In this document: positions 18,484 to 33,700 of the stretch, piece after piece | Layout of the letters: each line of letters begins with the position of its first letter | How positions within the stretch are numbered: the stretch's first letter is position 1 | Assembly: GCF_000003605.2 (NCBI RefSeq) | Contig: NW_003141314.1 | Location: 256,453 to 320,452, forward strand | Direction of reading: 5' to 3' | Length of the DNA: 64,000 nucleotides | From: Saccoglossus kowalevskii | Lineage: Eukaryota > Hemichordata > Enteropneusta > Harrimaniidae | Notes under the pieces: model-generated | Told to the model about the DNA's origin: nothing | What the model saw: the letters and a program-made list of their open reading frames with translations, nothing else | Databases searched by the model: none | Program-made: the position numbers and the translations under genes

Positions 18484-18762
18484 TTAAAGAGGCTTCATTA
18501 GTTTATCACATTGCTGCATACTCTCTTTCAAAGCTTGCAACTGCTCTTCCCCGAGTCTGATCTTGTCATCAATCTGTCGCGAGGTCATTGTCAGATCAGT
18601 CTTCATGCTCACAAAATGCAGAAAATCGGCGAAGTCCTCTTTATTTAGATAACCAATCAGGGTATTTGATACCTGGTTTTGACGCTTGTCAATACCTTCT
18701 TTTAATTTTGTAGCCTCTTCATGTTGTGTCCGCAATTTGTCTATCTTCTCTTGCAACTGAAT
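18484..18762 (-). CDS. SHROOM: Shroom last coding exon (ASD2 C-terminal half)
   Basis: The exon begins at phase 0 after CCAACAG and ends at TAA (18484-18486). It encodes 92 residues: IQLQEKIDKLRTQHEEATKL, KEGIDKRQNQVSNTLIGYL, DFLHFVSMKTDLTMTSRQID, DKIRLGEEQLQALKESM. The heptad pattern and 'L..HFV.MK..L', 'DDKI.LGEEQL..L.ES' are the second half of the ASD2 coiled coil that, in known structures, pairs with a second chain and binds ROCK. The tail after ASD2 is only about 12 residues; human SHROOM3 as recalled has a longer tail. Confidence 0.95.
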   Translation of the reverse strand: MQLQEKIDKLRTQHEEATKLKEGIDKRQNQVSNTLIGYLNKEDFADFLHFVSMKTDLTMTSRQIDDKIRLGEEQLQALKESMQQCDKLMKPL

Positions 18763-21700
18763 CTGTTGGAGAGAATTAGATTAGAGTTATTCATTTCACA
18801 AATAAGAAAATGGAATGTTTAATAAATGGAAGAATTTTCCCCTGGCCAATTACAACTTTCATGAAGTGAAACTAATATTCAGAATCAGCACACCACAAAA
18901 TACAGAAAACAGTACAGACTGCTGAACATTTTCACAACTTGATAATATAGTGTCCAGGGGGTATGGCATTTTATACAGCTATGGTAATCCTAGTCACCAG
19001 TGAAATTTTCATTGCTACCAAATTTCACTAAACTCACAACATATATTTTTTTGGGAAAATTTAAAGCGGTTTCATATAGTACAGTAGATGTACTCTCATC
19101 ATACCAGGGACTATCGATTTTTCTAGAAGTTTATAAAAAGATGGAAATTACATTTATTTTATTTCTCTAATGCAAGTTTTGACAACTCAAACCATATTGT
19201 ATATTTCTCACCTTTTGTTCAGGTATACAGTCCTCATCTAAACTGTTGTAGACATTTTCTGCTCGAGCAAGTCGCCCAGATAATGATAACAATAAATTGA
19301 TAATACTGTCAAGTTCATTCACAAACAATTCAAACTTTCCGAATTCGGCCGGTGTGCAGACAGACTTGGCTTGTTCCGTTACAATCTCACCCAGTTCTTT
19401 ATTAGCATGAATCTCCTCATTGATTTCTTCTTTTTCTGCCCGTAAACCATCAAGTTTCTTCTTAATGCTGTCAAGTAGCTCCTCCTGTGAATGTTGAACG
19501 TATATATTTGAGTAAATGTTGCTATTGGTTTGGAGATAAACACCATAGTGCTTGTTCCAATTCCATGAATGCAATGCTTTCGACACAGATCAACACAGTA
19601 AACAATATACAATGAATGATAATAATTATCGTTGTCATAGCTACAAGATAATTATTATAGCTACCTTTTTTTTGTTGAGTTCTTCACTGTCAGCAGGTAC
19701 CTCACCATTGTCTTCACTTAGTAAGGCTTGGTTCAACAACTGAGCTTTCGGGGCGGATAACTTGAGATATGAAAGGAGTAAACTCAGGTCCTCCCTGCAC
19801 AATCAATAAATCAAAATATGTTACTATTTATGTTTTTACAACTTGGTGGCATTTCCAAGGACATTATTGCACATGGATACTTTGGGCTGTCAACTTACAA
19901 TCCCCATATATTATATTTTAAAAGACGACATTGTAATTAATTCATGAAGATTGGACAAACAAACGAGAAAATAAAATAGTGACAGATTTGAAATGACGTT
20001 GTAATAATTTCGTTGTGCAGGCAAATAAAGTAACTACCTTAGGATTTACTCCAAAGTAACGTAGCTGAGTTAAATGTGTTTATCGTCCACACATGTCTCC
20101 ATTTAATGTTTTATGCACGATGCAACCTTCTATGATAACACGAGTTCTATATTTACGAAGGTCTTGTAATCGTGACAAACACAGCTTTATACTACCGTAA
20201 AGATGATAATGATGATGATTATAGAATAAATTTAGTTACCTTGGTGATGGTTTTATTTCTTGTGGCTTCTCCCCATTCATTCTGCTGACGCTTCGTTTCC
20301 TTTTTGATTGTGATCCGTTGTTACCTTTGGGAAACAGTCCCGCCATGTAATCCGACGTTGTCTTCTGTGTTGGACGCAATATATGCTGTAAATCTTTATC
20401 ATTTGACTTGCTAATAATATCAGTCGCAAGTTCCTCAGTTTTCAGTTCCTCGGGAGATTTCTCCTTCGGTTTTTCAACTTCCTTCAATTCAACTTGTTTG
20501 GTTTCAGGCTTTACAGATTCTAAATGTTTTATTTGTGGTTTTTCTGATTGCGGTGATGCCGATGGCTTCTCTACGGCAGGTGACAAAACTATTGCTGCAT
20601 CAACTCGATCGGCTGCCTCCTCAGTGATGCTCTCTGCAGGACTGTTCATAGGAGGCGTTTTCTGCATGAACGGGGGTGGAGTATGAGACTGCTGACCACC
20701 TTTCTCTTGGCTCTCGTACTTCCGTTTGATTTCTGAGACAGACGAGCTATATCTACTTACAATACTTCTTCCAGGCTTTGGGGCAGGCTTCATTTCAGTT
20801 GGTTTTTTACCCAATGGACTAGTTGGCGGATATTTAGGACTGGTTGACTTTTCCAGAGATAGCTTTGTACTAAGTATGTTTGGTGATTTAATACCGACTG
20901 GACTTCTATCGACTTTGGAGGGTGGTGATGTAACTTTACTTTCGTGAGATTTGGGAGACACAGACTTTAAAATTATTTTCTCTATGCCTGGTGATGTTCT
21001 TCTTCCTGGTGATACTGTATTTTCTGGTGACATTTGTTTGTCTGGTGAACGTTTTCCAGTATTTGATGGTGGAGGCGATGTACCAGTTGGTAAACTTGAT
21101 GTACTTCGCGGGGATGACATGTATCTTCCAAAAGGTCCACGGGATCCGTGTTTTTGGTTGATGTAAGCACCATAACTATTTACTTCTGATGGCCTAAAAA
21201 AAGAAATTAAAAAAAACAACAACACTAAATTTAATCTAGGATCACATTTTCATCTCATTTTTTCACATACTGTAAATGACTTTAATTTCGCAACAAATTT
21301 TCCATATATCCAATAGCTCCAAAAAAACAGGTCAATTTTTTCTACAAGTCATACATGAATGTTCGAAAATTTCACTCAAATTAAAATTGGCTGCTATTAA
21401 GCTATGGCATAAAATAAAAATAAACAAAAGTTTTGGAAATCAGCTGATATTCATAAAATTAGCGATTATGAATATTTCATTGTGGTGGATCATGCTTGAT
21501 ATTATACAGTTCATGTCAAATACATTGTTTGTTTACATGAAATGGTGCAACAACCACACACCTATAAACGAAATAGAAAAGTTATCATTACTTACAGGAC
21601 AACACTCTGCGGATGTTTCATCATCTCTTTCTCTACTTTATCCAAGATATTATCTTCACTAGTACTGCTTACTAATGTTGTCGGCGCCGGCTCAGCTGTA

Positions 21701-24700
21701 CTCAAACGCTTAATGGCAGAATCGTCCAAAGCCCCGTTCATTAATAATTCCAGAGGTGGCGGTGGTGGAAATTCAATGTTCACAATTTCTAACTCGTCCT
21801 CACTTGGAGATGATGGCGGTGTAGGAAGAATGAAACTGTCGCTTGTCAGGTAGCGATTATCAAAGTTATTCTTCTCTTTAGTTTTCTTTCTATGTTTGGA
21901 TGATTTTCCTGGTAAATTCCACAAATGTTTAGGTGATATTTCCGGCTGCGGCCTCTCAGAGTCTCTCACTGAATCCCAACTGTAAAATGAAACAAAAACT
22001 ATGTTTATAGTTTGGTTCACAGACAATTAATGTTTTTTTTAGGAGTTTCATTGTGGTAACAAACATCAATCATAAGTTTTGACAGGAAAACCCATAAGAC
22101 TTCAAAATAGCAGTTTTCCAATGATTTACGATCACATGCTTTTAAATATGTCCATCTGTATTTTGACCTTGTGACCTTTGACACCAAGATGTGCATAAAT
22201 AAAATGGGAGAGAATGAGTACATTGTTTACTGCCTCACAACCATAAAGTTGGCACTAAAAATCCTGTTTACCAAGATGTCTCTTATTAACCACACACCCC
22301 TCTCCAAAAAATAGAATGGCCCATCTCATTTTGGTGGTGGGCTTCTAATAGTGGTTCATAGATTCAACTATTTGGAGGGAAGGGGGTGGCCAGTTAACAC
22401 CTGTCACTGTCATTCAAGTAGAATCAGCTCACTATGCAATGAAAAATAACTCCACATCAACAAGGCATGTTTTTTTTTCTTCTGCCAAACTGTATAATGC
22501 TAATCACTGATACATTGCACAGCTTTCAAATATGCAGCTAAATTGAAAATCATCTGAAAAATATTGTAATACAAATCTTTGCGTGCAGATATGTGGATTC
22601 AAATGCTGTATTTTGTATATAGAAGCAAAGGAGATAACTTTGATATGGTGATATAATACAGCTACAAAAACCAAGTCAATTTAGTGAATAGAAGAGCCAG
22701 AAATTCTGGGCTACTTCCAATGATGTTAATGATAGCACCATATTCAGAGATTTTAAAATTCCTATATTACTTAAATGCAAATGGAATGCTAAAAAAAACA
22801 TACGACTTCAGAATTTAAACATCCTGAGTATTTTGCAATTCAGTGAATAGTCTACTGACCACTGCTACTTGCATGGATTGGTACTACGCAATGAACAGTT
22901 GTTCCATATGAAGGCCAGATTTCAACAAATGATGATGTATTTTCAAAAGTAATAATTTCACATATCTTAGCTAAGATGCGAGCAATACAAATATGAGTGT
23001 TTGTGCGTCTCTCTGTAAAGAGAGCATTTAACCCTAATATTGGGGAAATAATCTCCTGTGCCCAGACAGAACCTCTAATAAGCTACTGGTACAACGTAAG
23101 CCTACTACATAACTAATTCTTACTGATGTTGTATAATATCAATTTCATGGAAATGTAGAACCATCCAAAAATGAGGTAAAAAGTAGCTGCAAATAGAAAA
23201 CAATTATTTTGCAAAGTAAAATAAGTTGAAGATGTAGAACCACAGATCATCTAAAAGGTTTACAGCTGAACGTTACACTTTTGAACTGCAATGTGACTAA
23301 GAATAACATGTATCATATTAGTAGTGCATGGTAGTCTAAATGTATTGGATAAAAAAAACACACATTGCTTCTAGGATCAAAGATGCAGATAAAGTACATT
23401 TCCAGGGAAACCAAAGATAACAGAGAGGAAGTGATGCATGAGTTAAAATGAAAACAAAATGCTCTTCGATGAAGTCATCATTTATCAGTGCTCATCCCAA
23501 ATTCCAATCATACATTTTATTACAACTTCTTTCCAATTCTGTCTGAACGATAAAGCTGGTAGATACATTCAGAGACATTCTCACAGCTAAATTTACGTGT
23601 GTTATTTGCGCACATAAACATCTCTAAACTACTGACTCTATTTTGGTAACTCGGAATCAAGTCCCAAGATGATTTTGACTTGCAGAGTTTCATCCAAAGA
23701 ATATAAACATTGCTAGATATTTTACACTCTGATCTTAGATTATTTATTTAACAGGACAGCTACTTTCAGCACTTCATTATTTCATTTTTAAACCTCGCCC
23801 TTTTCCACATTTCAATTGTAGTTATAACCACTGCCCAACGTTCCTGTTAGTTCTTTGTTTATTAATAACCACATTTCACAGCCAACAAATCCAATTGTTT
23901 AAAACATTCACCAGGAATGTATTAATTAACATGCTGACAATAACTTCCATTCACAGTACTTCAGCGTACAGCACGTTACATTACACCTGCCCCACTGGGA
24001 GCAACAGCTCTTAAAATATGCGTCTTTCTTCAAGTGTAGGTATCAAAGACAAATTTATTTTCAAAGAACAGAATAGTTTTTAATTTGATTTGATCCTGAA
24101 TTTGACAGAGAGATACAAGATATCAAGTGGAAGAGATCCATCATTCAACTTTCAAATCGAAAACATTTGTTAACCTGAAGAACCAAGAAAAATTAAACAT
24201 ACATACAGACTTAGAGTGATACATATATTAACACGAATTTTAAATTATAAAATGATGTTTTTCATAATCTGCCAATAATCTGCAGTCGTAGGCTATAAGT
24301 GTACTGCAATGGAAAACATCAATACCCTCCTCTAAGAATAAAACTTATAGAAGTGAAACGATCAATACAGAAATGACAAAAATTACAGTTATATGTAGAA
24401 TTGTCAATATGTTGCTGAATGCAGTTAGTGATTAAAGGCGACACAAAGGCCATGCACAGGCTAAGAGCATGTCTTTTTAGCAAATTAAGTGAGAGAACTG
24501 ATTCACTAATTCAAGATGTCGCTAATGACTTTACTATAAATTCAAAATGGCCAAGGCTTGGGGATTTGTATACAGTAATCAGGAACATAAAAATCTGGAG
24601 CGTTTCCTTATTACACTTGACAGTTTTCCTTTGTTTTTATGAAGGTGATAACTGCGCATTTGTTTTGGCACGCGACAGACAAGTATTGTGAAAACAGGTA

Positions 24701-27700
24701 ATCAACAATGACAAGAAAGATTCGCTAAATCAACATTTCACTATTACGTCATTTTACCACAATTTGCTAAAATTGCATGTGGCTTTTTCAACATGTTTTA
24801 CAGTATACTTGTACAACCTCTATGATAGATTTTACTGTCAACTTGATCAGTCATCAGACTCTCACAAAAGTCATGTAAGTCTTTTTTTTTACAACCAATA
24901 AAAAATTTTATATTTTTTTTAGTGTTCAGCTACATTATCCACTATGACAACCCCAAACAGGAAATCTGAGCCACAGTCCCTCTATAGAGAGACTGTGTCT
25001 GAGCACTCACCTCCTATGCACCAACTCTATTTTAGTTTGAGCTGAAATGTCAACTGATAACAGTATGCAATCTTATTCAAATTAATATAATTTGCATATT
25101 AATCAATCTCAAAAAAAGCAGTGACACAGCTTGTGATTTGATAACCAAATTAAACAGACAAAACAAAAGCTAATTATAAATCATTAGAAAGCAACTACCT
25201 ATATTATTTTAAGATGGATATTTGAAATAGCTCAGTAACACAGCAACATTATGCAGCTCAGCCAGTCTATAGTCGTACCCCATAAATCAGTGATCTTGTT
25301 TTGACAGTGTTTAGCACCAGATCTATAATTCACAGTTGAAGTCACGTTCCTGCTCTTAAGAACCATCCCTTTGTCAGCTAAACAGTTTACTCCAAATAGT
25401 GTACATCCAGATTTATATATATTTTAACAAATATACAGTATCTGCACAACTTCCGCATTTCAAAATGGAATTCATCTCGAATGCATTTTGATAAACTACA
25501 CTAGAAAACATTCTATATGCAAACTAGATAAGCCCATATAAGGAAGTGCCATCCCAAGATGATGAGAAAACAGTATGTCTGTGTCATGGGAGGTGACTGT
25601 CCCTATTTTACTTGAGTCAATAACATTTGATGTTGAATAATCAACAAGAAACACTGGATAGTATGAAACATACTTGAACAAAGCTGTAGTATGATAAGTA
25701 ATAATATTTGTCTGCACAGTGTGGGATATCATGCAGTCTAAATATCCTGCACAACAGAGTCGACTAACAATTACACAGACTTGATGCTGATGACAAGAAT
25801 GACATATGTAAAAGATTTGTTTACATAATCACATAATCAAAACTGAATTTGAAAATCAGACATATATTGTGTTTGAGGATAGAAGTTCAAGGTCACATAA
25901 TATTACAATTTGTGGGATAGCTAAAATACAGAAATTCACAAGTTTTAAAATCAGCCCTAAAACGTACCTCAAGTCTCATATGAATAAATGTAACCTGCTC
26001 TGTATTATAACAGACATAATATAAAGGATTCTCACCCAAACATGCATTTCATGATAGTAACTTAAAACACTTACTTAGAAGCCTTGCGTATAAAATTTAG
26101 CTCAGGAATAAGGTGATTCTCAACTCAACAGATAGGAAGTTGGAATGAAAGCTTGTTGTGTGTTGCAACAAATATTGACTAGCCACAGGCCACTAAGTCT
26201 ATTAATACTAAACAACCGTGACAGAGGAGATTGGAATGAACTAACCCAGTGATGTCACACTGCGCTGACCAATCAAGCAAGAGGAAAACAGTCACATGGT
26301 TTCAGAGAAAGGTCATGTGGTCCCATTTCAATCATGATGTGATGTATTTTTTTTTTTAATCAGGTGGATGACAAGTTGATTTCTTATTACAAATTCCACA
26401 TGTGTTTCGGATCGTTTTTCCATGGAAAAAGTATAACTGATTCACAGACTGTCAGCAACACAGGTTTCCGACATGATAATATATTATTATGCAGGAAATT
26501 TTTTTTCATTGAGAAATTTAATTTTATTGTTTTCAAAACCTTTTTTTTTGGTAATTATTACCTATTTAGAAATTATCAATTAATAAGTGAAAAAAATAAT
26601 GAAGGGTACTATTTATGATATATATATATATATATATACATTTTTGTTAAAATCATTATCAGTGTCAATCAAATTTGTCCTACCAAATTGCATTAAAAAT
26701 CAAAAAATCTTACAGGGAAGACAACCCAGAATACTAACAGTAAAAACCTGTTTTCATTAACATACATTTACACTGACTGTCTACATGGGGCAGGGTATCA
26801 GACTACCACTTCCGGCAGCTTGGAATTGGGACAAATTCCAAATACCAGTGGAGATGACAGGACTTTATAATCCGACCAAATTAAATCTGGTTTAACATAC
26901 ACAAGACTTCCTCTGAGATAATTAAGAAAGTTAATTACCAAGCTAATCTCATGGCTGAGCTAACAAACACTGGTGGTGTTCTCTTTGTAAGTTTTCCTCT
27001 CATGAATATTAGACAAATTGTCCTTGAACTGAAAGACAGTCTTGAACTGTATTTAGTTCAGTGAATAATAAAATTTCTGGTTCATCATCTTGTATATTTT
27101 TTTTTTTTTTATATATTTGTCTTTTATTTTGGAGAAGATGATTTTTCCATTGGCTACAGTTCTCAATCAAAATCTTGGCGCAAAAAATGGAATGCGGATT
27201 TGTTTTTCGAAAACTGACTGTAATTTGTAACTAAGTAGTATAAATACTGACTGAGGAAATAACAATTGCTTGAACACTTGTTTTTATAAACATTTCTGTT
27301 TTGAAGGATGTTTTTATTGCTATACATAGCAGCAGTGAGTGGCTACTTATTTGGATTTGTGATAAAATTCTATGTACTAAGTTATTTACTCCATTCACTT
27401 CTATTGGATCAAATACAGTATAACTTACTACACAGAGATGTTTACCCAGTAAAAGTTGTATGCGTAAATAAGTTAATACATGTACAATGTATTTTAAGAT
27501 ATACAAATAACCCAAATTAAATTGACAACAGCATCATTGTGAATTGTTGCCATAACATGCACGAGATTGGTCAATATCAATTAGATTAGAATAAACCACA
27601 GTGATAGAGAGACTGTGAATAAACTTATATTTAAGAACAATATATGTATTGTTTGATGAACTAATCAAAATGAAGTATTTGAATAATTCAATTAGAAACT

Positions 27701-30700
27701 ACATTTTATGTTTAGTAGAGAAAATGAAAACAAAAAATTATCTCTGATTTTTGAAGCAGAAACAGGAACAGGAACAGGAAATGAAACTCTCGATATACAT
27801 TTTTAAAATTAGATTCGTAATGAACCTCCATCACCTTGCAGAGAGCAATTTTTTTCACAGATAATTAATGACAACCCTCTGCATCGAATCATGCGAGACC
27901 ACACCACAAAACATGCAAGAAATGCAAAGTTCCCTTCCATGTGGTTAAAAAAATATGATTGGGGGAAACTTTAGAGGGAATCTGAATCAAATGTTGGCGG
28001 AAATAAATAGTAGTGGTGACAGGATGAAAAGTATTCAGTCAAAGACATAAGATAAGAAGGTAGTAGTTTGTTGTAACCTCATATTCACTGGGGTTGGAAA
28101 AATCTAGAACATCCGGTGTAAATCAGTCTCCTGTGACGACAAATTCTGAGAATGTATGAAAGAGCATTCTTGCAATTTCTAGCAAGCAGTAGTTGCTATG
28201 GCAACATAGAAAATTCTGAGAAAGCGAAGGATACCCAAAAATTGACATGTGGCTATGGTTAAATTAGTATGATTGACTAAAAAATTTGATGAAGTGAAGA
28301 AGTTTGTGTTTCAGATGAAAAGGTTGTGGAGCAGAGGTCATCTTCAATTTGTCTCTGATTACCAATTTTAAATTATTAATGATAAATGAACATCAATAAA
28401 TCGGGTCAATATTTAGCAATTTTTGTTGCATTTCAAAGATAAATTGGCCTTACACTGGAGTAATTGTGAAACTTATTAGCACGACAACTGTGTTGAGTTG
28501 GGAATTACTGATTTTATATATATCTTAATTTTTAAAAGATTTTTTTTTATCCCTCAACTCATGACCGTAAATTTTCTTTGTTTAAATCTTTAAAATCTAC
28601 AATAAAAAAATCTAACGAATGAACATGAAGATGGAATTAACTTTATACATAAGCTAAGGATATTGAGAAGTACTTTTACTTTGTTTTTACAGTATTTGTC
28701 AACAAAATATTCACTTACTTTGGAGAGGTATTTTCTTCCGGTGCTGATGGAGGGAACTTAAACACTTCCCCATCACTGATTCTCCTCATTTCTGGCAATT
28801 TTTCATCTTCATAATGTGAACCGCTGTCGCTGTCTGAGTCGCTAGACATAGGTTGGACTAGAGTCACAAGCTCAGCACGATGCACCTGTAGCAGCAGAGG
28901 GAAATGATGTCAATTTATTCTGATTTGTCGATTGAAATAAAGAAAATAATCCACTCACTACACATGCTAAGAAAAAGAAAAAATATATGTAAAATATATA
29001 CAGTTTGTATTTGAGTTTATTTAATTGATTTCAATTAAATAATTTTCTTCTTTTTTCTTATATTAGTAATTTCCATGTTGTTATATACTTAGTTTATGTA
29101 GACTTTTATTTTTGTCAATTATTTACCCACATTCACTTTTTTTAAAATGGTCTCTGAAATAATTAAAATCTCGAATTGATAAACTCTAACAACACATGCA
29201 GGAAGAATCAAAATGAAACTCAAAATATTTACTTTCTGTCATAGCACCCTCATGGAAAGTAATGTTTGAAATAAACACCGAGGGCGCTCTACAAAGTCAT
29301 TTGAGAAATTAATTGGGGCTAGATATTTTTTCACCAAATACTGTCTTTGCACAAACTGTGTAAGGGCGATGAGAGTGGGTGGATTGGTTGGTGTCAGAGA
29401 TGCAAGGTAGGTTGGGAATGATAGGAATGGCAGTGACTGGAGTTTAAGATGAAAACTAAAAATAACAAAATTAAAACACTTCTCAAAACAAAGTACACTA
29501 TTAATATAAATGTTAAAACTAGATTGGACAAATTAATGAGACTACGGTAATAATGTATGAAGGGGAAGTGAGTAATTGCAACAACAACTGAGAAAACAAA
29601 TATACTGTAAAAAGTATGATTTTCATTTTCAATTTTTTGTGAATTTCATGATAGTTACTATGACAACACTGTCAATATCCCAATGAGCTACAAAATTATG
29701 CTAGTTTCCTTAACTGATTTCTTTGTCTGGCATGAAAACAAAACGATTTACAGTATATGTGTCTTTGCTACAGTCCTACTGGTTATTCACACACAGAGGT
29801 AAACGTCTAGTCATGCAACACACCTCAAAGATTAGCAGCCAGGATGAGGGTTTAACAAGGGATGCAGAGAGTGTTAAAACAGCACCACATACACCAGTTT
29901 TGACAATTCAGAAGCTTTGAGTTCACTCTAAGTAACCCCCCCCCCCCCCCATGGAATGTCTCTCCAAATAGATAAGTTTCGGGTTCCCTGGTAATGTGAA
30001 AAATAAGGGGAGGGGGGGTGAAGCCACATAGATTCACTTCCAGTCAGCGGAAATATGTAGTTTAAAGCGGTTATTTCAGTCATGAGAACGTTAATAATGT
30101 GGCAACCATGGAAGGCACTCACCAACAGAAAACTAATATTATCAAAAGCGAATTCAAATATTGATGGTTGATGACAATTTGGTCTGAACTGAGTTGGAGA
30201 ATAATTCCAACTTGCCTAAGGAGGTTCATGAATGTCACAGTCACAGTTAGACTACTTAAAGATTCTGATAGATATTTTACTAAAATGTGACTATGATAAA
30301 ACCAGTGTTTGGTTTCTATAAGTGATTTTTTTGTGTGAAGTGTTTACTACTATACAGTGATGACAACAAAAAGGTCAGAAATTGCAAAATCACACAATAA
30401 ATAGTTGACTGGGGTAAATATTGAATTCTGGTGTAAGCAGCAGAAGGAGAATTTTGCATACAGATTCCTCAAAATAGTATGGTGCTAAACTTCCAGAGTG
30501 CAACTTTAACTTTAGGTGAAAATTAATTCTTCAAATGCTAAAGTAAACTGTCCATAATTTTTTTTTAAAAATGTGATCAAAACTTGGGCCAATAAAAAAA
30601 TTATGTCAATTTGGTGTTCCAAAAATAACAAAAAAAATTATAAGATATACAAATTTACGAAAAATCATTGGCAGGAAAAAAATTACAGCATCTCGAAGAA

Positions 30701-33700
30701 TTAATGAGTAAACAAATGAATTGGTGACTAATGAAATGGTGGACTATTATAGCATGGAGGTCAAATTATAGCAAGCCAGGAGGAAAGTGGAGAAATGGAA
30801 CATGGCATTAACCTTATTAGGGGTGGTAACCACCTGCAGGGGTGATGGAAGTGTCTGTGCAAAGGCAGCTTTCTGGTACGTTTCACTGGATTTCCTGGGT
30901 AATGAATCCCGGTCCAGATTAGGTGACCAACTACTTACTGGGCTCTTCTGTTTCTGCAGGTCTCCACTTCTGGGTTTCTGCTGCGGCAGTGTTGTAGCTT
31001 TGTCCTGCGCAGGAACCATGGGGTGTATTGCAAGCATTGGTTTTGGTGTGACAGGCTCAGTTTTCAGTGATTGCTGAGAACCTCTAGAGGCATACAGCTG
31101 ATAAATGTCCTTGGTCGACACCGTAGGAACTCTGGGTACCCTACCATACATTGGCAGTGAGGCAGTCTTATCAAGACTGTTGCTACTCTGGTGCCTGTGA
31201 TGCTGTTGGGCAGCAAAACCCAAAATAGAGCTTTGCGACTGATGTGGAGATTTCTGTTTACTCCCTGCTAATGATCCCGGTGGCGATCCACCGCTGCTCG
31301 GCCTATCCCTCTGTGATGATAATGAATTTGTTGAATCTCTATGTGATGCAAGACTTGCGAGTGACCCCTGTCGTTTGATCTCGTTTGAAGAATAGGCATT
31401 CGGCGGCATGGAACTAGGACGCAGTACTTCTGAGTTGGCTCTTTGCATCATGGGTACAGAGTTTTCAACAGAGCCACGTCGGAAGGACGATGTGCTGTAG
31501 CTTTTCTTTGGTGGTATGGGTTGCTCTGACATACCATGTATCATATTAACTGGTCGATTCCTGTCTGAGTAACTTGGCAGTTTACATGAACTGGCTAATG
31601 ATGATGTGCTTTCTGCAGATTCACTTTTTCCAGTCTTTTGACTATAGAAAAGAAACAAGGCTTCTTTCACTTTTCTACGTTCTTCAGGATCCGACGGTTG
31701 CCTTCGTTTCATATGACTGGTGGGATCTGAATGTTTATGTCTCTGGTCTCCTGTGGCAATCTTCTGATACTGATCTGAATCAGACTTGGTATACCGATGA
31801 TCAGGTTTCTCCATTTTAGGATCGGACCCTCTATGTCGTCTTTTGGGATCTGACAGATTACGTTCCTTCTTAGGATCAGATAATCTTTGACGATTTCTGT
31901 ATTCTTCTTTGTACGGATCAGAATTACGATGTTGTCTTTCATGATTTGAAGTATCTATTTCAAGAGACTTGTGAAACATCTTCTCAGGATCCGAATGCTT
32001 CTTTGGATCAGACTTCCTCTTGGGATCTGATCGCCTTCTTGGATCTGACAATCGACGCTTTTCTTTAGGTCTGTTTTGGCCAGGGTTCTCCTCAATATCA
32101 CTCAGTGGCTTAACATCATCTTGTTGAACACCTGGAAAAACTCTGCTTGGAGAAGTTGGATCATATGCATATGATATGGGCCGAGCAGGATTTGAGTCAT
32201 CTGCTTTCACGTGGTCATACCACTTATTAACCTCAGCTGAAGCCGATCTCGCTGGCATGGTAGCACTTTTGGGGCTGTTCCGATCAAATTTGCCAAAACC
32301 TACATCAGCATTTGGAGACAGTTTATCTTGTACATTTGGAGGTGATTTTCCAGAATGCTTGTTGAAAAACTCGCTTCTTCTAACATTATTTTTGTTACTG
32401 ATTTCAGGGTTTTTGGCTTCTTTATTGAAGTCTTCCCTAGTCTTGGCTTTTGATGACAAATCTTTGACCTTTGCGAATCCTTCATGGGTCTGGCGATGTT
32501 CTTTCTGCAGCTGCGACATAATAGAATGAGAGTCAGCATCTTTTCCTTCATTTTTCAAGTTCTGACGCTTTAAATGTTCTTGTTTCTCTCTTTCTTTCTT
32601 CTCCTTTTGAAGCTCAATGGGTTCTCCACGCTTGTACTTATCGCTGAATGGTGTCTGACTGTTTCTTTGCATTTTTGACATAAATTGTTCATTATTTTTC
32701 TCAGTCTCAAGACTTTCTGGATTAAAAATGTCATAACTTGAAGAATGCGTATGGTAATTTCTCCTGAAAGGGTTCTCTGATTCAATATCAAAGATAGAAG
32801 GCCGACCTGGTGATCCTTTTGATGGCTGCTCAATAAGTTTTGTAAACGGTGAAGACTTGCGTAAAGGGGGCGATTTTAATTTGATGTCTTCTTCTTCTTT
32901 ATTAGTATCAGCCTCAACTTTCAACTCTACAAATGCCATTTTGTCACTGGATTGTTTCCGTGGGTTTGCCATTTTGTTTTCTGGAACTAAGTCTGGAGGG
33001 TATTTTTTATCATTACTAAGATCTTCAAATCGTTTTACTGTTTCCTCAGTTGGACTTATAGCATGGCGTTTGGACATTTTAGTTCCCATTCCAGGTGTAA
33101 CCTGAAAATCTCCAGGGCTCTTCCAAGTTCTAGCAGTTGACACAGGAGTTTTATCTAGATGCCATCTGTCTTCACCTGGCTTTCTCTCATGTGGACCAGT
33201 ACCAGACATTTTCTCCACAGGAGGCCCTTCATGTGTACCATTGATTGTTGCAACTTCCCTCTCACTTGGGGAATGCAAATCATAAACAAGTCTATTTTCA
33301 GTTGGATGATACTCCCTACTGGGATTAGGAATGGAATTAACTTTATGTAATGCTTCTGGACTTTGACATTTGCCAGATAACCTTTTGACCTCCTCACTAA
33401 CAGAAGAATTAGGGAGTGAATGTGGTTGGACGCTGTAGCCTTGTTCAGTAAGATTTTGTTCCAAATAGGATGCATATTGATTTAGACTTGTGTCATGTTG
33501 ACTACCAGTACTCTTTATAGAATTATTCATTGATTCAGGTGACCAGAATCTCTCCGGTGATTTGTCCAGATTACTAGGCGTGCTGTGTGAGTTATTCACC
33601 ATTTCTGCTTTCAAATTCTGTTTCTCAAATGGAATGTCTCGTGTGGGTGGTGAAGGCACATCGTATTTTGCAGTATAGTCATAAGGCTTAGTGTATTTAG

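Larger units (their letters stand above)
21980..28718 (-). other. SHROOM: Shroom intron (6.7 kb)
   Basis: Intron between the 28719-28885 and 21596-21979 exons. It holds two of the three micro-palindromes with direct repeats (24965-25003 and 27590-27623), a (TA)n microsatellite at 26618-26639 and several A/T runs. No further coding exon was recognised, though a small alternative exon could be missed. Confidence 0.7.

Noticed and set aside
20408-21166. Plus-strand ORFs opposite the Shroom Ser/Pro exon
   Set aside because: Antisense shadows of coding sequence; the same applies to plus-strand ORFs within 30787-34730.
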